A DNA stretch of 64,000 bases from positions 1 through 64,000 of the forward strand of contig CBDBQB010000020.1 in NCBI GenBank assembly GCA_965209105.1, read 5' to 3'. A model generated the notes under the pieces. It was not told where the DNA came from, made no database searches, and was given only the letters and a program-made list of their open reading frames with translations. Position numbers and translations under genes: made by a program. This document shows positions 18,251 through 27,346 of the stretch, piece by piece (the stretch's first letter is position 1; every line of letters starts with the position of its first letter). This stretch comes from JAAELZ01 sp965209105 (GTDB lineage Bacteria; Pseudomonadota; Gammaproteobacteria; Arenicellales; Poriferihabitantaceae).

Positions 18251-19551
18251 TTGCTGCTTGCCTTAGCGTCTCGGTCTTTTCCGTCTTTGCCTTTGTTTCT
18301 ATGCTTAGCTTTCCCACCTTTCTTCCCTTTCTTGCCCTTACCCCGTTTGGATGAATGCTCAGCGCTTGCGCTGTCAATAATGCTAACTTGCATTCCATTG
18401 GTCGCGAATCCTAGCGGTGTTTTGATGATGCGCTCTTCGGGCAACAATCCGCTGGCAATCACAAGATACTTTTCATCCTGCCAAACTCTGTCCACTTTGC
18501 GCCGCTCAACGCGGTTATCCATATCGACGACTTGAATTTCCTGATCACCGTAAACGTATTCACGGGGAATAGTGTAGACATTCTTTAGCACAATGCCTTC
18601 AATACTTACGCGCGCGAATTGACCAATCTTAAGCGGGGGTCGCCCGTCTTCATACTGAAGATAAGGGTCGGGAATGGCGATCACCACGAACTGTTGGCGC
18701 GTCTGTATATCGATAGTGCCCTCGGCACGAGCGACCTTGCCAGCCCAATGCCATTCACGGCCGCCTTGCTCAACCCGAATATCAGCACGGGGGCCTAGGG
18801 TGGGTTCGCTGCTATCTCGGTAGCTTTCATCTAGCTGCAAAAAGGCGCTGTCTTGCTCGCTGATGGGGACGCGCAGTTCTACGCTATCCGTCGCATATAA
18901 CTGCCCGAGCAACGCGCCTGCGCTGACAAATTGAGCAATATCGACTTCGGTGCTGAGTAGGCGTCCTGCATAGGGTGCTATTATTTTAGTTCGCGAAAGT
19001 TTGGTGCGCGCTTGGGCGACACTGGCGCGGGCGGCAGCAACCCGTGCTTGGGCGCTTTCAGCTTGCGGTTTGCGTAAAGTCAGCGCGTTGGGACTTCCTT
19101 CAAAACCCAATTTATCCCAATCCTCACGCGCTTGAATGCCTTTGGCTTGTTCTTGGCTTAAGCTTAATCTGGCTTGGGCTAATTCGGCTTTTGCAATGGT
19201 GAGGGATTGCACATAATCGCGATTATCAATCTCCAACAGTGTTTCATCTTTTGCAACGAAGCTGCCCGCCCTAAACTGCGGCGAAACCGAGGTAATTCGC
19301 CCGCTGACTTCAGCAATCAGCCGAGTTTGTGTACGCGGCGCGATGGTGCCTTGGGTATGAATATAAGTACGATAATCGCTGGCTTGAATTTGATCGACTT
19401 CAACAATCTGTGCGGATAGCGCTGCGCTTCGTGTTTTTTGCTTGGGCGCGGTGTCCATCATTTGCTTGGCGATGAGCAAGGCAGCGATGATGAGTAAGGT
19501 GGGTAAGCCGTACTTTAAGGTGAGTCTGAATTGACTAAGCATGGGTCTCAT
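18247..19551 (-). CDS. RND efflux periplasmic adaptor (membrane fusion protein)
   Basis: The 434-residue protein has an N-terminal signal-anchor (LPTLLIIAALLIAKQM), a split barrel-sandwich/lipoyl domain (TRLIAEVSGRITSV and KIIAPYAGRLLSTEVD), a short alpha-hairpin between them and a beta-barrel, as in MdtA/MexE-type adaptors. It bridges the permease and the TolC-like channel. The last 33 residues are an unusual Lys/Gly-rich tail (KRGKGKKGKKGGKAKHRNKG and on). ATG at 19551 follows the channel gene's stop by four bases; the longer frame to 19587 would overlap that gene and add non-conserved residues. Confidence 0.92.
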   Translation of the reverse strand: MRPMLSQFRLTLKYGLPTLLIIAALLIAKQMMDTAPKQKTRSAALSAQIVEVDQIQASDYRTYIHTQGTIAPRTQTRLIAEVSGRITSVSPQFRAGSFVAKDETLLEIDNRDYVQSLTIAKAELAQARLSLSQEQAKGIQAREDWDKLGFEGSPNALTLRKPQAESAQARVAAARASVAQARTKLSRTKIIAPYAGRLLSTEVDIAQFVSAGALLGQLYATDSVELRVPISEQDSAFLQLDESYRDSSEPTLGPRADIRVEQGGREWHWAGKVARAEGTIDIQTRQQFVVIAIPDPYLQYEDGRPPLKIGQFARVSIEGIVLKNVYTIPREYVYGDQEIQVVDMDNRVERRKVDRVWQDEKYLVIASGLLPEERIIKTPLGFATNGMQVSIIDSASAEHSSKRGKGKKGKKGGKAKHRNKGKDGKDRDAKASSK

Positions 19552-19555
19552 TCGA

Positions 19556-20971
19556 TTATGAAGGGGGCACACTAAACGCGCCACCAAGGGCTAAATATAA
19601 CTGAACACGGGTGATTAATTGCTGGCGCTGTAACGTCAGCAAGTTTCGCTCGGTTTCAACATGGCGTCGATGCGCATCCAGCAGGGTGGTAATATTTTCC
19701 AAACCATTTTGATAACGGCTACTTGCGAGCGTCGCGGCCAGCTCAGATTCTTCCTTGGCGAGGCTTAGGGCTTGTATTTGATCTTTAAAAAATCGATCAG
19801 CCGACAAGGCATTTTCAACTTCTAGAAATGCATTTTGAACTGTTTTTGCGTAGTCTATCCAAGCGGCTTGTTGCCCAGTTTGGGCGAGCAACCTTTCGGC
19901 TTTAAGCTTCCCCGCATCAAACAATGGGGCGGTGATGCTCGAGACAATATTCCACACGAGCAGATCCCAATCGAGCAAGTCACGCAGTAGGTTGCTGCTT
20001 AAGCCCGCATTACTGGTGAGCTTAAAGGAGGGCAATCGATTGCTATTAGCCTGCTTGGCCGTGAGTCCTGCGCTGCGTAGGCGACGTTCAGCAGCTAAAA
20101 TATCTGGCCGTCTGAGTAATAGCGCTGAGGGCAGTCCGGCTGGAACTGTATGATGAATAGTGGGTAGTTCGTTCGGTGTGTCCAAGGCTGTGTCAGGATA
20201 ATCACCCAGCAATACATTGAATTGACGCGCGTTGGCAAGGGCTGTTCGTTGATGTCCGATCAGGGTGTTTTGGGCGCTGGCGAGATTTCCCCGCGCAAGG
20301 CGGACATCCAATGCACTGCTCAAACCGCTTTGATATTGTGCCTCGATGGTCTCGACGGTTTGTTCAAGAGTGTCCACTATTAAGCGCGATAGTTCAGTTT
20401 GTTGGCGCGCTTCAATGGTGGCGAACCATTGTTGGGTAACATTAGCCACCAGAGATAGCTGCGCTGCTTGAAAATCAGCCCGAGCAGCCAATAAATCATA
20501 GTCAGCGGCTTGCTTCGCTTTCGCGAGTCGCCCCCATAAATCCAGCTCCCAGCTGATGTTGGCGTCTAACCCGAAGTCGTTTGAGAGCGTGCTGGGGTCG
20601 GTTTGGGTTTTTGTGCGTTTTGCATCAAAACCAAGATTGGCATTGGGCCGCTTATTGGCCCTTTCTTTGAGCAACTCAATGCTTGCTTGCTTGAGCCTAT
20701 TTGCCACTGTTTGCAAGTCGAAATTCCCACTTAGCGCTTGTTGGGCGTGTTGATTGAGCGCTTTGTCGCCGAAGTCTTCTAGCCAAGCTTGTTTGATCGG
20801 GTCGGATTTGTTTGGATTTCCCTCCAGCCAATGAGCGGGTGCACTGCGTGAGAGGGTGGCCACTGATTCGGCGGCAAAACCAGTGTTTACCCCAGGCCGG
20901 TCAAAATGAGCGCAGGCGCCGAGCAGAATGCTGCAAGTCATTGTGAAGGCAGTTTTGGTGCTATTGCTCAT
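19556..20971 (-). CDS. outer-membrane efflux lipoprotein, NodT family
   Basis: The 471-residue protein has a lipoprotein signal (lipobox LLGAC, Cys near residue 20) and the duplicated outer-membrane efflux protein domain. Typical features are visible: QAWLEDFGDKALN near the start, SWELDLWGRLAKAKQAADYD, and the RRPDILAAERRLRSAG motif. It forms the trimeric outer-membrane exit duct of the RND pump. It is first in the operon, followed after four bases by the adaptor. Confidence 0.93.
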   Translation of the reverse strand: MSNSTKTAFTMTCSILLGACAHFDRPGVNTGFAAESVATLSRSAPAHWLEGNPNKSDPIKQAWLEDFGDKALNQHAQQALSGNFDLQTVANRLKQASIELLKERANKRPNANLGFDAKRTKTQTDPSTLSNDFGLDANISWELDLWGRLAKAKQAADYDLLAARADFQAAQLSLVANVTQQWFATIEARQQTELSRLIVDTLEQTVETIEAQYQSGLSSALDVRLARGNLASAQNTLIGHQRTALANARQFNVLLGDYPDTALDTPNELPTIHHTVPAGLPSALLLRRPDILAAERRLRSAGLTAKQANSNRLPSFKLTSNAGLSSNLLRDLLDWDLLVWNIVSSITAPLFDAGKLKAERLLAQTGQQAAWIDYAKTVQNAFLEVENALSADRFFKDQIQALSLAKEESELAATLASSRYQNGLENITTLLDAHRRHVETERNLLTLQRQQLITRVQLYLALGGAFSVPPS

Positions 20972-21098
20972 CCGCTGTGAAGGGTGTTAGAACAAAATAT
21001 TCTACGCCAATTTTCTGCTTACTTGTTTGAAATAGTGTAACAAATTGTTTCTTTTTCAATCAAATGCAAATGCCAGACAGCGTACTGGTTGAGCTTTT

Positions 21099-23921
21099 TT
21101 AGAGAATGGTCTTCAGATACTGGCCAGTGAACGAGCCTTTAACCTTTGCAACGGTTTCAGGTGTGCCACTGGCGATGATTTCGCCGCCCCCATCTCCGCC
21201 TTCAGGCCCTAGATCAACCACCCAATCGGCTGTCTTAATGACATCCAAATTGTGTTCGATAATAATGACAGTGTTGCCCTCGTCGCGTAGCCGATGGATG
21301 ACTTTAAGCAACTGTTTAATATCGTGAAAGTGCAAGCCAGTGGTGGGTTCATCAAGCAAGTACAGCGTCCTGCCAGTATCACGTTTGGATAACTCGCGAG
21401 AGAGCTTAACGCGCTGGGCTTCGCCGCCGGATAGCGTGATCGCACTTTGGCCGAGGGTGATGTAGCCCAAGCCCACATCCAAAAGCGTGTCGAGCTTGCG
21501 TTTGATGAGTGGAATCGCGGTGAAAAAATCAGCGGCTTCTTCGATGGTCATGTTCAAGACATCGTGAATATTTTTATCTTTGAACTTGATGTCCAGCGTT
21601 TCACGGTTATAGCGACTGCCCTCGCAAACATCGCAGGCGACATACACATCCGGCAAGAAGTGCATCTCAACGCGAATCATTCCGTCACCTTGGCAAGCTT
21701 CGCAGCGCCCACCTTTAACGTTAAAGGAGAACCTACCCGGCTTATAGCCGCGCGCACGCGCCTCTTGGGTTTGGGTAAAAATTTCGCGGATATACGTGAA
21801 TAATCCGGTATAGGTCGCGGGGTTTGAGCGCGGTGTGCGCCCGATAGGGCTTTGGTCGATAGCGATAATTTTGTCGAAATGATCCAAGCCGCTGACGGAT
21901 TCAAATGGCGCGGGAGGCTGGTGGACTAAGCCCAGGGCTTCGGCGACTGCGGGTTGTAAGGTTGCGTTGATCAGTGTGGATTTTCCGGAACCCGAAACGC
22001 CCGTGATACACGTCATCAAACCGATGGGTAGTGTTAGATCAATACCTTTAAGATTATTTCCCGTTGCACCAGAAACCGATAGCCAGTGATCATCTTGCGG
22101 CGCGGTGCGTTTGCTCGGGACATCGATCTTTAGTTTGCCAGACAGGTATTTCCCAGTGATCGATTTTGCGTTCGCCTTGATTTGTTTGGGGGTGCCTTGG
22201 GCGATGATCTGTCCGCCGTGTTTGCCCGCGCCGGGGCCGATATCCAGCACAAAATCCGCCGCTTCGATGGTTTCTTCATCGTGCTCGACAACGATTACCG
22301 TGTTGCCGATATCTCTAAGGTGATTCAAGGTTTCGAGCAATCGACAATTATCGCGTTGGTGTAAGCCAATTGACGGTTCATCGAGTATGTACATCACGCC
22401 CACCAAGCCTGAGCCGATTTGCGAAGCGAGTCGAATGCGCTGTGCTTCGCCACCCGATAAGGTGTCGGCAGTTCTATCAAGCGTTAAATAATTCAGCCCC
22501 ACGTTGATCAAGAACCCCAGCCGCGCGTTGATTTCCTGAATGATTTTTTCGGCAATTTCAGCGCGATGTCCACTGAGCTGTAAATCCTCAAAAAAGGCTT
22601 TGGTTTTGGTCACCGGCATCGCTGTGATGTGATGGATCGGGCGCTGATCGACAAATACATGGCGCGGCCCCTCACCCAAGCGACTGCCATTGCAGGTGTC
22701 GCAGGCCTTTTCACTGAAATACTTGCCGAGATATTCGCGCACCGACGAAGATTCGGTCTCCATGTAACGTCTTTGCCGATTATTGATGATGCCTTCAAAG
22801 GGGCGCGAGCTTTCGCGTTTATTGCCGCGTCGGTGGAACACAAACTTTACGCGTTTGCTTCCTGTTCCGTATAAAAGCAGTTTTTTCTGTTCGTCCGTGA
22901 GTGCTTCGTAGGGCGTTTTAATGTCGAAACCATAGGCGTCTGCGACGCCCTCGATCATCGCAAAATAATAACCGCTGCGCCGATCCCAGCCGGGTATCGC
23001 GCCTTCTGCAAGGCTTAGGGCGGGGTCAATCACGGCTTTTTCCGGGTCCATAAAAGGCCGCTTACCCAAGCCATCACAGTCCGAACAGGCGCCGTGGGGA
23101 TTATTGAATGAAAACATTCTGGGCTCTAGTTCTGGCAGGCTATAACCGCAGTGTGGGCAGGAAAACTTGGCGGAATACAACTGTTCGGTCTCGCCCTCAT
23201 ACGCATCATCTAAAATATAAACTTGTGCTAAACCGTCGCTCAACGATAGGGCGGTCTCAAACGATTCCGCAAGGCGTTGTTCATTGCCCGCTCGACAGAC
23301 TAAACGGTCAATGACAATTTCGATATTGTGTTTGATGTTCTTCTCAAGCGGCGCAAGCTCTGCGAGTTCTATGACTTGGCCATCAATTCTCGCGCGTATA
23401 TAGCCTTGGGCATGCATCTCCGCCAGTAGTTGTTGATGCTCGCCTTTTCTGCCGCGAACAATCGGCGCCATCAGCATGATTTTGGTGCCCTCGGGTAACA
23501 TCATCACTTGATCGACCATTTGGCTGACCGTTTGGGCTTGCAAGACAATATCGTGTTCGGGGCAGCGTGGCTCGCCAATCCTCGCGTATAGCAGGCGCAA
23601 ATAGTCGTATATTTCTGTGACAGTGCCGACCGTTGAGCGCGGATTATGTGAACTGGATTTTTGTTCGATGCTGATGGCGGGCGACAAACCTTCAATCAAA
23701 TCGAGGTCGGGCTTGGCCATGATTGATAAGAACTGGCGCGCGTAGGTGGAAAGCGATTCTACATAGCGACGTTGTCCCTCGGCGTAGAGTGTGTCGAAGG
23801 CCAGAGATGATTTTCCGGAGCCTGAAAGGCCGGTGATAACGATCAGTTTATCGCGCGGTAAATCGACGTCGATATTGGCTAAGTTGTGCGTTCTGACGCC
23901 GCGTAATTTGATGGTGTCCAC
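21099..23921 (-). CDS. uvrA: excinuclease ABC subunit A (UvrA)
   Basis: The 940-residue protein is the damage-recognition ATPase of nucleotide excision repair. Both ABC modules are complete: Walker A GLSGSGKSSLA near residue 31 and GVSGSGKSTLIN in the second half, with signatures LSGGEAQRIRLA and LSGGEAQRVKLS. Two zinc-finger cysteine sets are present (CPHCGYS...CSDCDG, and CEACQGDG...CDVCEGS). Length equals that of the enterobacterial protein. Translation starts at a GTG. It diverges from the MFS transporter gene and from ssb beyond, a common gammaproteobacterial arrangement. No LexA-type CTGT-N8-ACAG box is seen in the 87-bp intergenic region. Confidence 0.98.
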   Translation of the reverse strand: MDTIKLRGVRTHNLANIDVDLPRDKLIVITGLSGSGKSSLAFDTLYAEGQRRYVESLSTYARQFLSIMAKPDLDLIEGLSPAISIEQKSSSHNPRSTVGTVTEIYDYLRLLYARIGEPRCPEHDIVLQAQTVSQMVDQVMMLPEGTKIMLMAPIVRGRKGEHQQLLAEMHAQGYIRARIDGQVIELAELAPLEKNIKHNIEIVIDRLVCRAGNEQRLAESFETALSLSDGLAQVYILDDAYEGETEQLYSAKFSCPHCGYSLPELEPRMFSFNNPHGACSDCDGLGKRPFMDPEKAVIDPALSLAEGAIPGWDRRSGYYFAMIEGVADAYGFDIKTPYEALTDEQKKLLLYGTGSKRVKFVFHRRGNKRESSRPFEGIINNRQRRYMETESSSVREYLGKYFSEKACDTCNGSRLGEGPRHVFVDQRPIHHITAMPVTKTKAFFEDLQLSGHRAEIAEKIIQEINARLGFLINVGLNYLTLDRTADTLSGGEAQRIRLASQIGSGLVGVMYILDEPSIGLHQRDNCRLLETLNHLRDIGNTVIVVEHDEETIEAADFVLDIGPGAGKHGGQIIAQGTPKQIKANAKSITGKYLSGKLKIDVPSKRTAPQDDHWLSVSGATGNNLKGIDLTLPIGLMTCITGVSGSGKSTLINATLQPAVAEALGLVHQPPAPFESVSGLDHFDKIIAIDQSPIGRTPRSNPATYTGLFTYIREIFTQTQEARARGYKPGRFSFNVKGGRCEACQGDGMIRVEMHFLPDVYVACDVCEGSRYNRETLDIKFKDKNIHDVLNMTIEEAADFFTAIPLIKRKLDTLLDVGLGYITLGQSAITLSGGEAQRVKLSRELSKRDTGRTLYLLDEPTTGLHFHDIKQLLKVIHRLRDEGNTVIIIEHNLDVIKTADWVVDLGPEGGDGGGEIIASGTPETVAKVKGSFTGQYLKTIL

Positions 23922-23959
23922 TGAATAAATACTCTTACGAATTGAAAAACAAACCTGAT

Positions 23960-23989
23960 ACTATACGCGCCCAATTAGCCTTAATTCAA
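23960..23989 (-). promoter_or_regulatory. putative sigma-70 promoter of uvrA
   Basis: On the minus strand a -35-like TTGAAT (23989-23984) and a -10-like TATAGT (23965-23960) are separated by 18 bases, about 40 bases upstream of the uvrA GTG. The hexamers match four or five of six consensus bases each. This is a pattern match only. Confidence 0.35.
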
Positions 23990-24008
23990 TTCATTTTCAC
24001 AATTATTC

Positions 24009-25400
24009 ATGCCCAAGCGTCGCGGCCATTCAAAACCGATGAATGCGTTTGAAAAACGTGCGGTGTTCTCCTTGGCGGGCATATTTGGATTAAGAATATT
24101 TGGCCTTTTCCTCATTCTTCCTGTGTTCGCCCTGTATGCCACGGGCTTGGAGCATACGACGCCATTTTTGATCGGCTTGACCCTCGGCGCCTATGGTTTA
24201 ACGCAAGCTTTACTGCAAATCCCCTTTGGCATATTGTCGGATCGATGGCACCGAAAGAAAGCCATCGTATTGGGCTTGTTGATATTCGCGGCGGGGAGCT
24301 TGATCGCCGGCTTATCTGATTCTATTTATGGCGTGTTGTTAGGGCGCCTGGTGCAAGGCGCGGGCGCGATATCCGCTGCGGTGATCGCGTTAATGGCTGA
24401 TTTAACCCGCGAAGATCAACGCACCAAAGCGATGGCGATCATTGGGGTTGGAATTGGCTTTGTTTTTATGGCGTCGATGATCTTGGGGCCAATTTTTGAG
24501 CAGTGGGTGGGTGTTAATGGGATATTTTTATTCACTGCCGTGGCGGCAATTTTGGCGATCCCTGTGCTGCTTATGATAACGCCAGACCCGCAGCGGGTCA
24601 GCCAGCTAGAAGGCCAGCAAACGATTAAGGATCAACTCATACAAGTGCTACAAAATCCGCAATTGCTGAAACTGGATTTCGGGATATTTGTCTTACATTG
24701 TGTGCTGACAGCGATGTTTGTTGTTATTCCCTTTACGCTGATAGAGTTGGGCGGCCTTGAAAAAACCCAGCATTGGAAGGTGTATGGCTCAGTCATGGTG
24801 TTGGGGGTGATCGGTATGGTGCCGTTTTTGCTTATCAGTCATCAACGTGAAAAAGTTCAAGCGTCAATGCGAAGCGCGGTTTTCATATTATGTGCGGCGC
24901 TATTGGTATTGGCGATCAACATTAATACTTCATGGTGGGGCGTACTGATCGGCTTGGCAATATTCTTTGTCGGGTTTAATACCATGGAAGCGATGTTGCC
25001 GTCGCTCATTTCACGCATCGCGCCGATCTCAAGTAAAGGTACCGCCACGGGGGTGTATAGCAGTGCGCAATTTTTTGGGGTGTTCGTCGGTGGTGCACTG
25101 AGTGGCGGCTTAAGTGGCAGCTATGGTTATCAAGCCGTCATGATATTCTGTTTTTCCTTATTGCTGATCTGGTTCCTAGTGAGCCTGTTCACCAAGCCAT
25201 TTATATTGCATGAGCGTCACCTAATAAAGATGGGCAGTGATGACCCTGTTCTCTTACGCGAACGCTTAGAATTACTCGGGAACATACAAGGGGTGAAGGA
25301 AGTGGTTTTACTAGAAGACGAGCCTTTGGCTTATATCAAGACCGACCCAGACGATTTCGATCCACGGCATGTTCAAGCGGTAACCGGCGAAAGTATTTAG
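24009..25400 (+). CDS. MFS transporter with C-terminal YAM domain (YajR-like)
   Basis: The 463-residue protein has twelve predicted transmembrane helices with the MFS signature between TM2 and TM3 (GILSDRWHRKKAIVLG). A soluble ferredoxin-like C-terminal domain of about 65 residues follows (LRERLELLGNIQGVKEVVLL), which is the hallmark of YajR-type drug/proton antiporters. An internal ATG at 24039 (MNAFEKRAV) is an alternative start closer to the YajR N-terminus. It sits between uvrA and ssb. Substrate unknown. Confidence 0.9.
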   Translation: MPKRRGHSKPMNAFEKRAVFSLAGIFGLRIFGLFLILPVFALYATGLEHTTPFLIGLTLGAYGLTQALLQIPFGILSDRWHRKKAIVLGLLIFAAGSLIAGLSDSIYGVLLGRLVQGAGAISAAVIALMADLTREDQRTKAMAIIGVGIGFVFMASMILGPIFEQWVGVNGIFLFTAVAAILAIPVLLMITPDPQRVSQLEGQQTIKDQLIQVLQNPQLLKLDFGIFVLHCVLTAMFVVIPFTLIELGGLEKTQHWKVYGSVMVLGVIGMVPFLLISHQREKVQASMRSAVFILCAALLVLAININTSWWGVLIGLAIFFVGFNTMEAMLPSLISRIAPISSKGTATGVYSSAQFFGVFVGGALSGGLSGSYGYQAVMIFCFSLLLIWFLVSLFTKPFILHERHLIKMGSDDPVLLRERLELLGNIQGVKEVVLLEDEPLAYIKTDPDDFDPRHVQAVTGESI

Positions 25401-25459
25401 GTAGCAATCATGGTAGGATCACTGGTTGATTATTAGATTAAATTTGATTGAGGCAAAAA

Positions 25460-25966
25460 ATGGCTAGAGGTGTAAATAAAGCGATATTGGTTGGGAATTT
25501 GGGTAGAGATCCTGAAGTACGTTACACGCCCAGCGGCAGCGCGGTGGCAAATGTAACGATTGCGACCAGTGAGCAATGGAAGGATAAGCAAACCGGCGAA
25601 CAGCAAGAAAAAACCGAGTGGCACCGCGTTGTATTTTTTAATCGATTGGCTGAAGTGGTGGCAGAGTACGTTAAAAAAGGCCAACAAATTTATGTCGAAG
25701 GACGTATCCAAACGCGTAAATGGCAGGACAAAGAAACCGGCCAAGATCGATACACCACAGAAATCGTCGCCAATGAAATGCAAATGTTAGGTGGTCGTTC
25801 TGGCGGCGGCGCTGCCAGTGGCTTTGATCAAGGTATGGATCAATCACAACCCGCGCAAGCCGCAGGCGGCGGACAGCCACAACAAGCCGCAACAAAAGCC
25901 CAGCCTGCCAGTGCTCCAGCACAAGGCGGAGCGTATGATGATTTTGATGACGATATTCCGTTCTAA
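25460..25966 (+). CDS. ssb: single-stranded DNA-binding protein
   Basis: The 168-residue SSB has an N-terminal OB fold (ARGVNKAILVGNLGRDPEVR), a Gln/Gly/Ala-rich flexible linker, and the acidic C-terminal tip DDDIPF that recruits replication and repair partners. It coats single-stranded DNA as a tetramer. ATG at 25460 with GAGG upstream is the start; the in-frame TTG at 25448 would add four non-conserved residues. Confidence 0.97.
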   Translation: MARGVNKAILVGNLGRDPEVRYTPSGSAVANVTIATSEQWKDKQTGEQQEKTEWHRVVFFNRLAEVVAEYVKKGQQIYVEGRIQTRKWQDKETGQDRYTTEIVANEMQMLGGRSGGGAASGFDQGMDQSQPAQAAGGGQPQQAATKAQPASAPAQGGAYDDFDDDIPF

Positions 25967-25991
25967 AATAAGTCCGAAATTATTGATTTCT

Positions 25992-26016
25992 AAACCCGCT
26001 TAACGCGGGTTTTTTT
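25992..26016 (+). terminator. rho-independent terminator after ssb
   Basis: An 8-bp GC-rich stem (AAACCCGC, 25992-25999, with GCGGGTTT, 26005-26012) has a 5-base loop and runs into a T tract to 26016. It lies 26 bases after the ssb stop codon. Confidence 0.9.
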
Positions 26017-26103
26017 GGTTTCTAGAGCGAGCTATTAGCTAGGGAAGGCATTGATAAAGCCATATTAGTATGCATAATAGGAAGTAACTACTGAGGGCTA
26101 ACA

Positions 26104-26307
26104 ATGCGTACAACACTTAATATTGATGAAAATCTAGTCGAAAAAGCTCAGGCGCTGACTGGCTTAAAAGGTAAAACTGCTACGGTGCACGCAGGTTTGG
26201 AAGCATTGATAGCGCGTGAAAGCGCGAGGCGCTTAGCAAAATTGGGTGGCAGTGACCCAAGCCTTAGTGCATCACCTCGTAGGCAAAGTAAGATCACTAA
26301 AAAGTGA
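26104..26307 (+). CDS. vapB: VapB-type antitoxin
   Basis: The 67-residue protein begins MRTTLNIDENLVEKAQALTG, the ribbon-helix-helix type N-terminus of the VapB subfamily with short antitoxins, and has a basic, probably unstructured tail (PRRQSKITKK) for toxin binding. It should neutralise the downstream VapC and repress its own promoter. The stop overlaps the toxin's GTG start (GTGA). Confidence 0.88.
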   Translation: MRTTLNIDENLVEKAQALTGLKGKTATVHAGLEALIARESARRLAKLGGSDPSLSASPRRQSKITKK

Positions 26308-26672
26308 TATTGGTGGATACGTCGATTTGGGTGGATCACCTAAGAACAGGTGATGCTCATCTTGAGCAACTCCTCCTAAAAACGAAGGTACTTATTCATC
26401 CCTACATAATAGGGGAGTTGGCTTGCGGTAATTTATATCAGCGAGACCAAGTGTTGATGCTACTCAAGGCCTTGCCCAAGGTAAGCCATGCAAGGAGTGA
26501 TGAAGTGTTACTATTTATTGAAGAGTTTCAGTTGATGGGTATAGGGGTAGGGTGGATTGACTGTCATTTATTGGCATCCGCAAAACTGGATACTGTCCCG
26601 CTTTGGACCCGCGACAAGCGTTTAAGCAAAGCGGCAAAAGCGTTGAACATTGCCTATCAATATAAGAACTGA
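26304..26672 (+). CDS. vapC: VapC toxin, PIN-domain ribonuclease
   Basis: The 122-residue PIN-domain protein keeps the acidic active-site residues: Asp5 (VDTSIW), Glu38 (IGELACG), Asp86 (GWIDCHLL) and Asp104 (WTRDKRL). VapC toxins are Mg-dependent RNases that cut tRNA or rRNA. The GTG start overlaps the antitoxin stop, so the pair is translationally coupled. All key residues are present, so it is probably functional. It sits just after the ssb terminator. Confidence 0.92.
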   Translation: MILVDTSIWVDHLRTGDAHLEQLLLKTKVLIHPYIIGELACGNLYQRDQVLMLLKALPKVSHARSDEVLLFIEEFQLMGIGVGWIDCHLLASAKLDTVPLWTRDKRLSKAAKALNIAYQYKN

Positions 26673-26726
26673 GGGAGACAAGAGCGCTAATTCATTTTCC
26701 TGATGCCAATGACCAGCAGAATATGT

Positions 26727-27272
26727 TTATTGTGGCGTGAGTTTGCCCAGTTCGTTCAAAATACCGATCAATAAATCTTTGCTCTCCCCGCGCATTTTTT
26801 TACTCAGCACATCAACATCTCGTTCGCCATCGACCAATCGCTTCATCGCACCCGCGATTTCAGCCATCGCGCCGCCTGTTTGTGACATTTGTTCTGCCAT
26901 GACCGATAGCGCATTCAGCGCGCCTGCATCACCACTGCCAGCTGCCTGAATAATTGATGCTAAGCCTGGCGCGGCCTCTGAGGCTTTGGGCTGCGCATGC
27001 ATATCAGGCAGGGTGTTGGGATTTTGAATGCCCTCTAGCACGCTGCCAATAATAATCACATCTTCATCATCCAAACCGCGCAGTAAGGTTTCGCTACGTT
27101 CGCCGTTGAGTAAGCGCTGCGCAACAAGTGCGAGCTGATCCCATCCCTGTTCTTGTAACACTTTAATTTGAGGTTCAAACGCAAGACGCTCTTGTTCGTT
27201 TTGGCAGGCCTTGACCATTGCATGTATAAATGGCGCATGCATTTGGCGAATTTGTTGACGTTTTTCGATCAT
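26727..27272 (-). CDS. conserved hypothetical cytoplasmic protein
   Basis: The 181-residue protein is soluble and mostly helical, with no signal peptide or membrane segment. It has a charged N-terminal half with a Trp-containing helix (VLQEQGWDQLALVAQRLLNG), an Asp/Glu cluster (GLDDEDVIIIG) and, after a Pro-rich linker, a small-residue helical C-terminal half with a second arginine/glycine turn (LVDGERDVDVLSKKM). The RLLNGERSETLL and RLVDGERDVDVL segments look like an internal repeat. I do not recognise a family. It stands alone, convergent with vapC and divergent from htpX. Confidence 0.7.
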   Translation of the reverse strand: MIEKRQQIRQMHAPFIHAMVKACQNEQERLAFEPQIKVLQEQGWDQLALVAQRLLNGERSETLLRGLDDEDVIIIGSVLEGIQNPNTLPDMHAQPKASEAAPGLASIIQAAGSGDAGALNALSVMAEQMSQTGGAMAEIAGAMKRLVDGERDVDVLSKKMRGESKDLLIGILNELGKLTPQ

Positions 27273-27346
27273 TGGCTTGAAAATTGCTACGAAGCAGGCA
27301 TATTTAGACGAGAACTTTAGTTTATCAAATTCCTTGGAGGAATCTC

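Noticed and set aside
15318..20753. Several plus-strand open frames of 60-100 codons opposite the RND operon
   Set aside because: All are antisense shadows of three strongly supported genes with matching family lengths.
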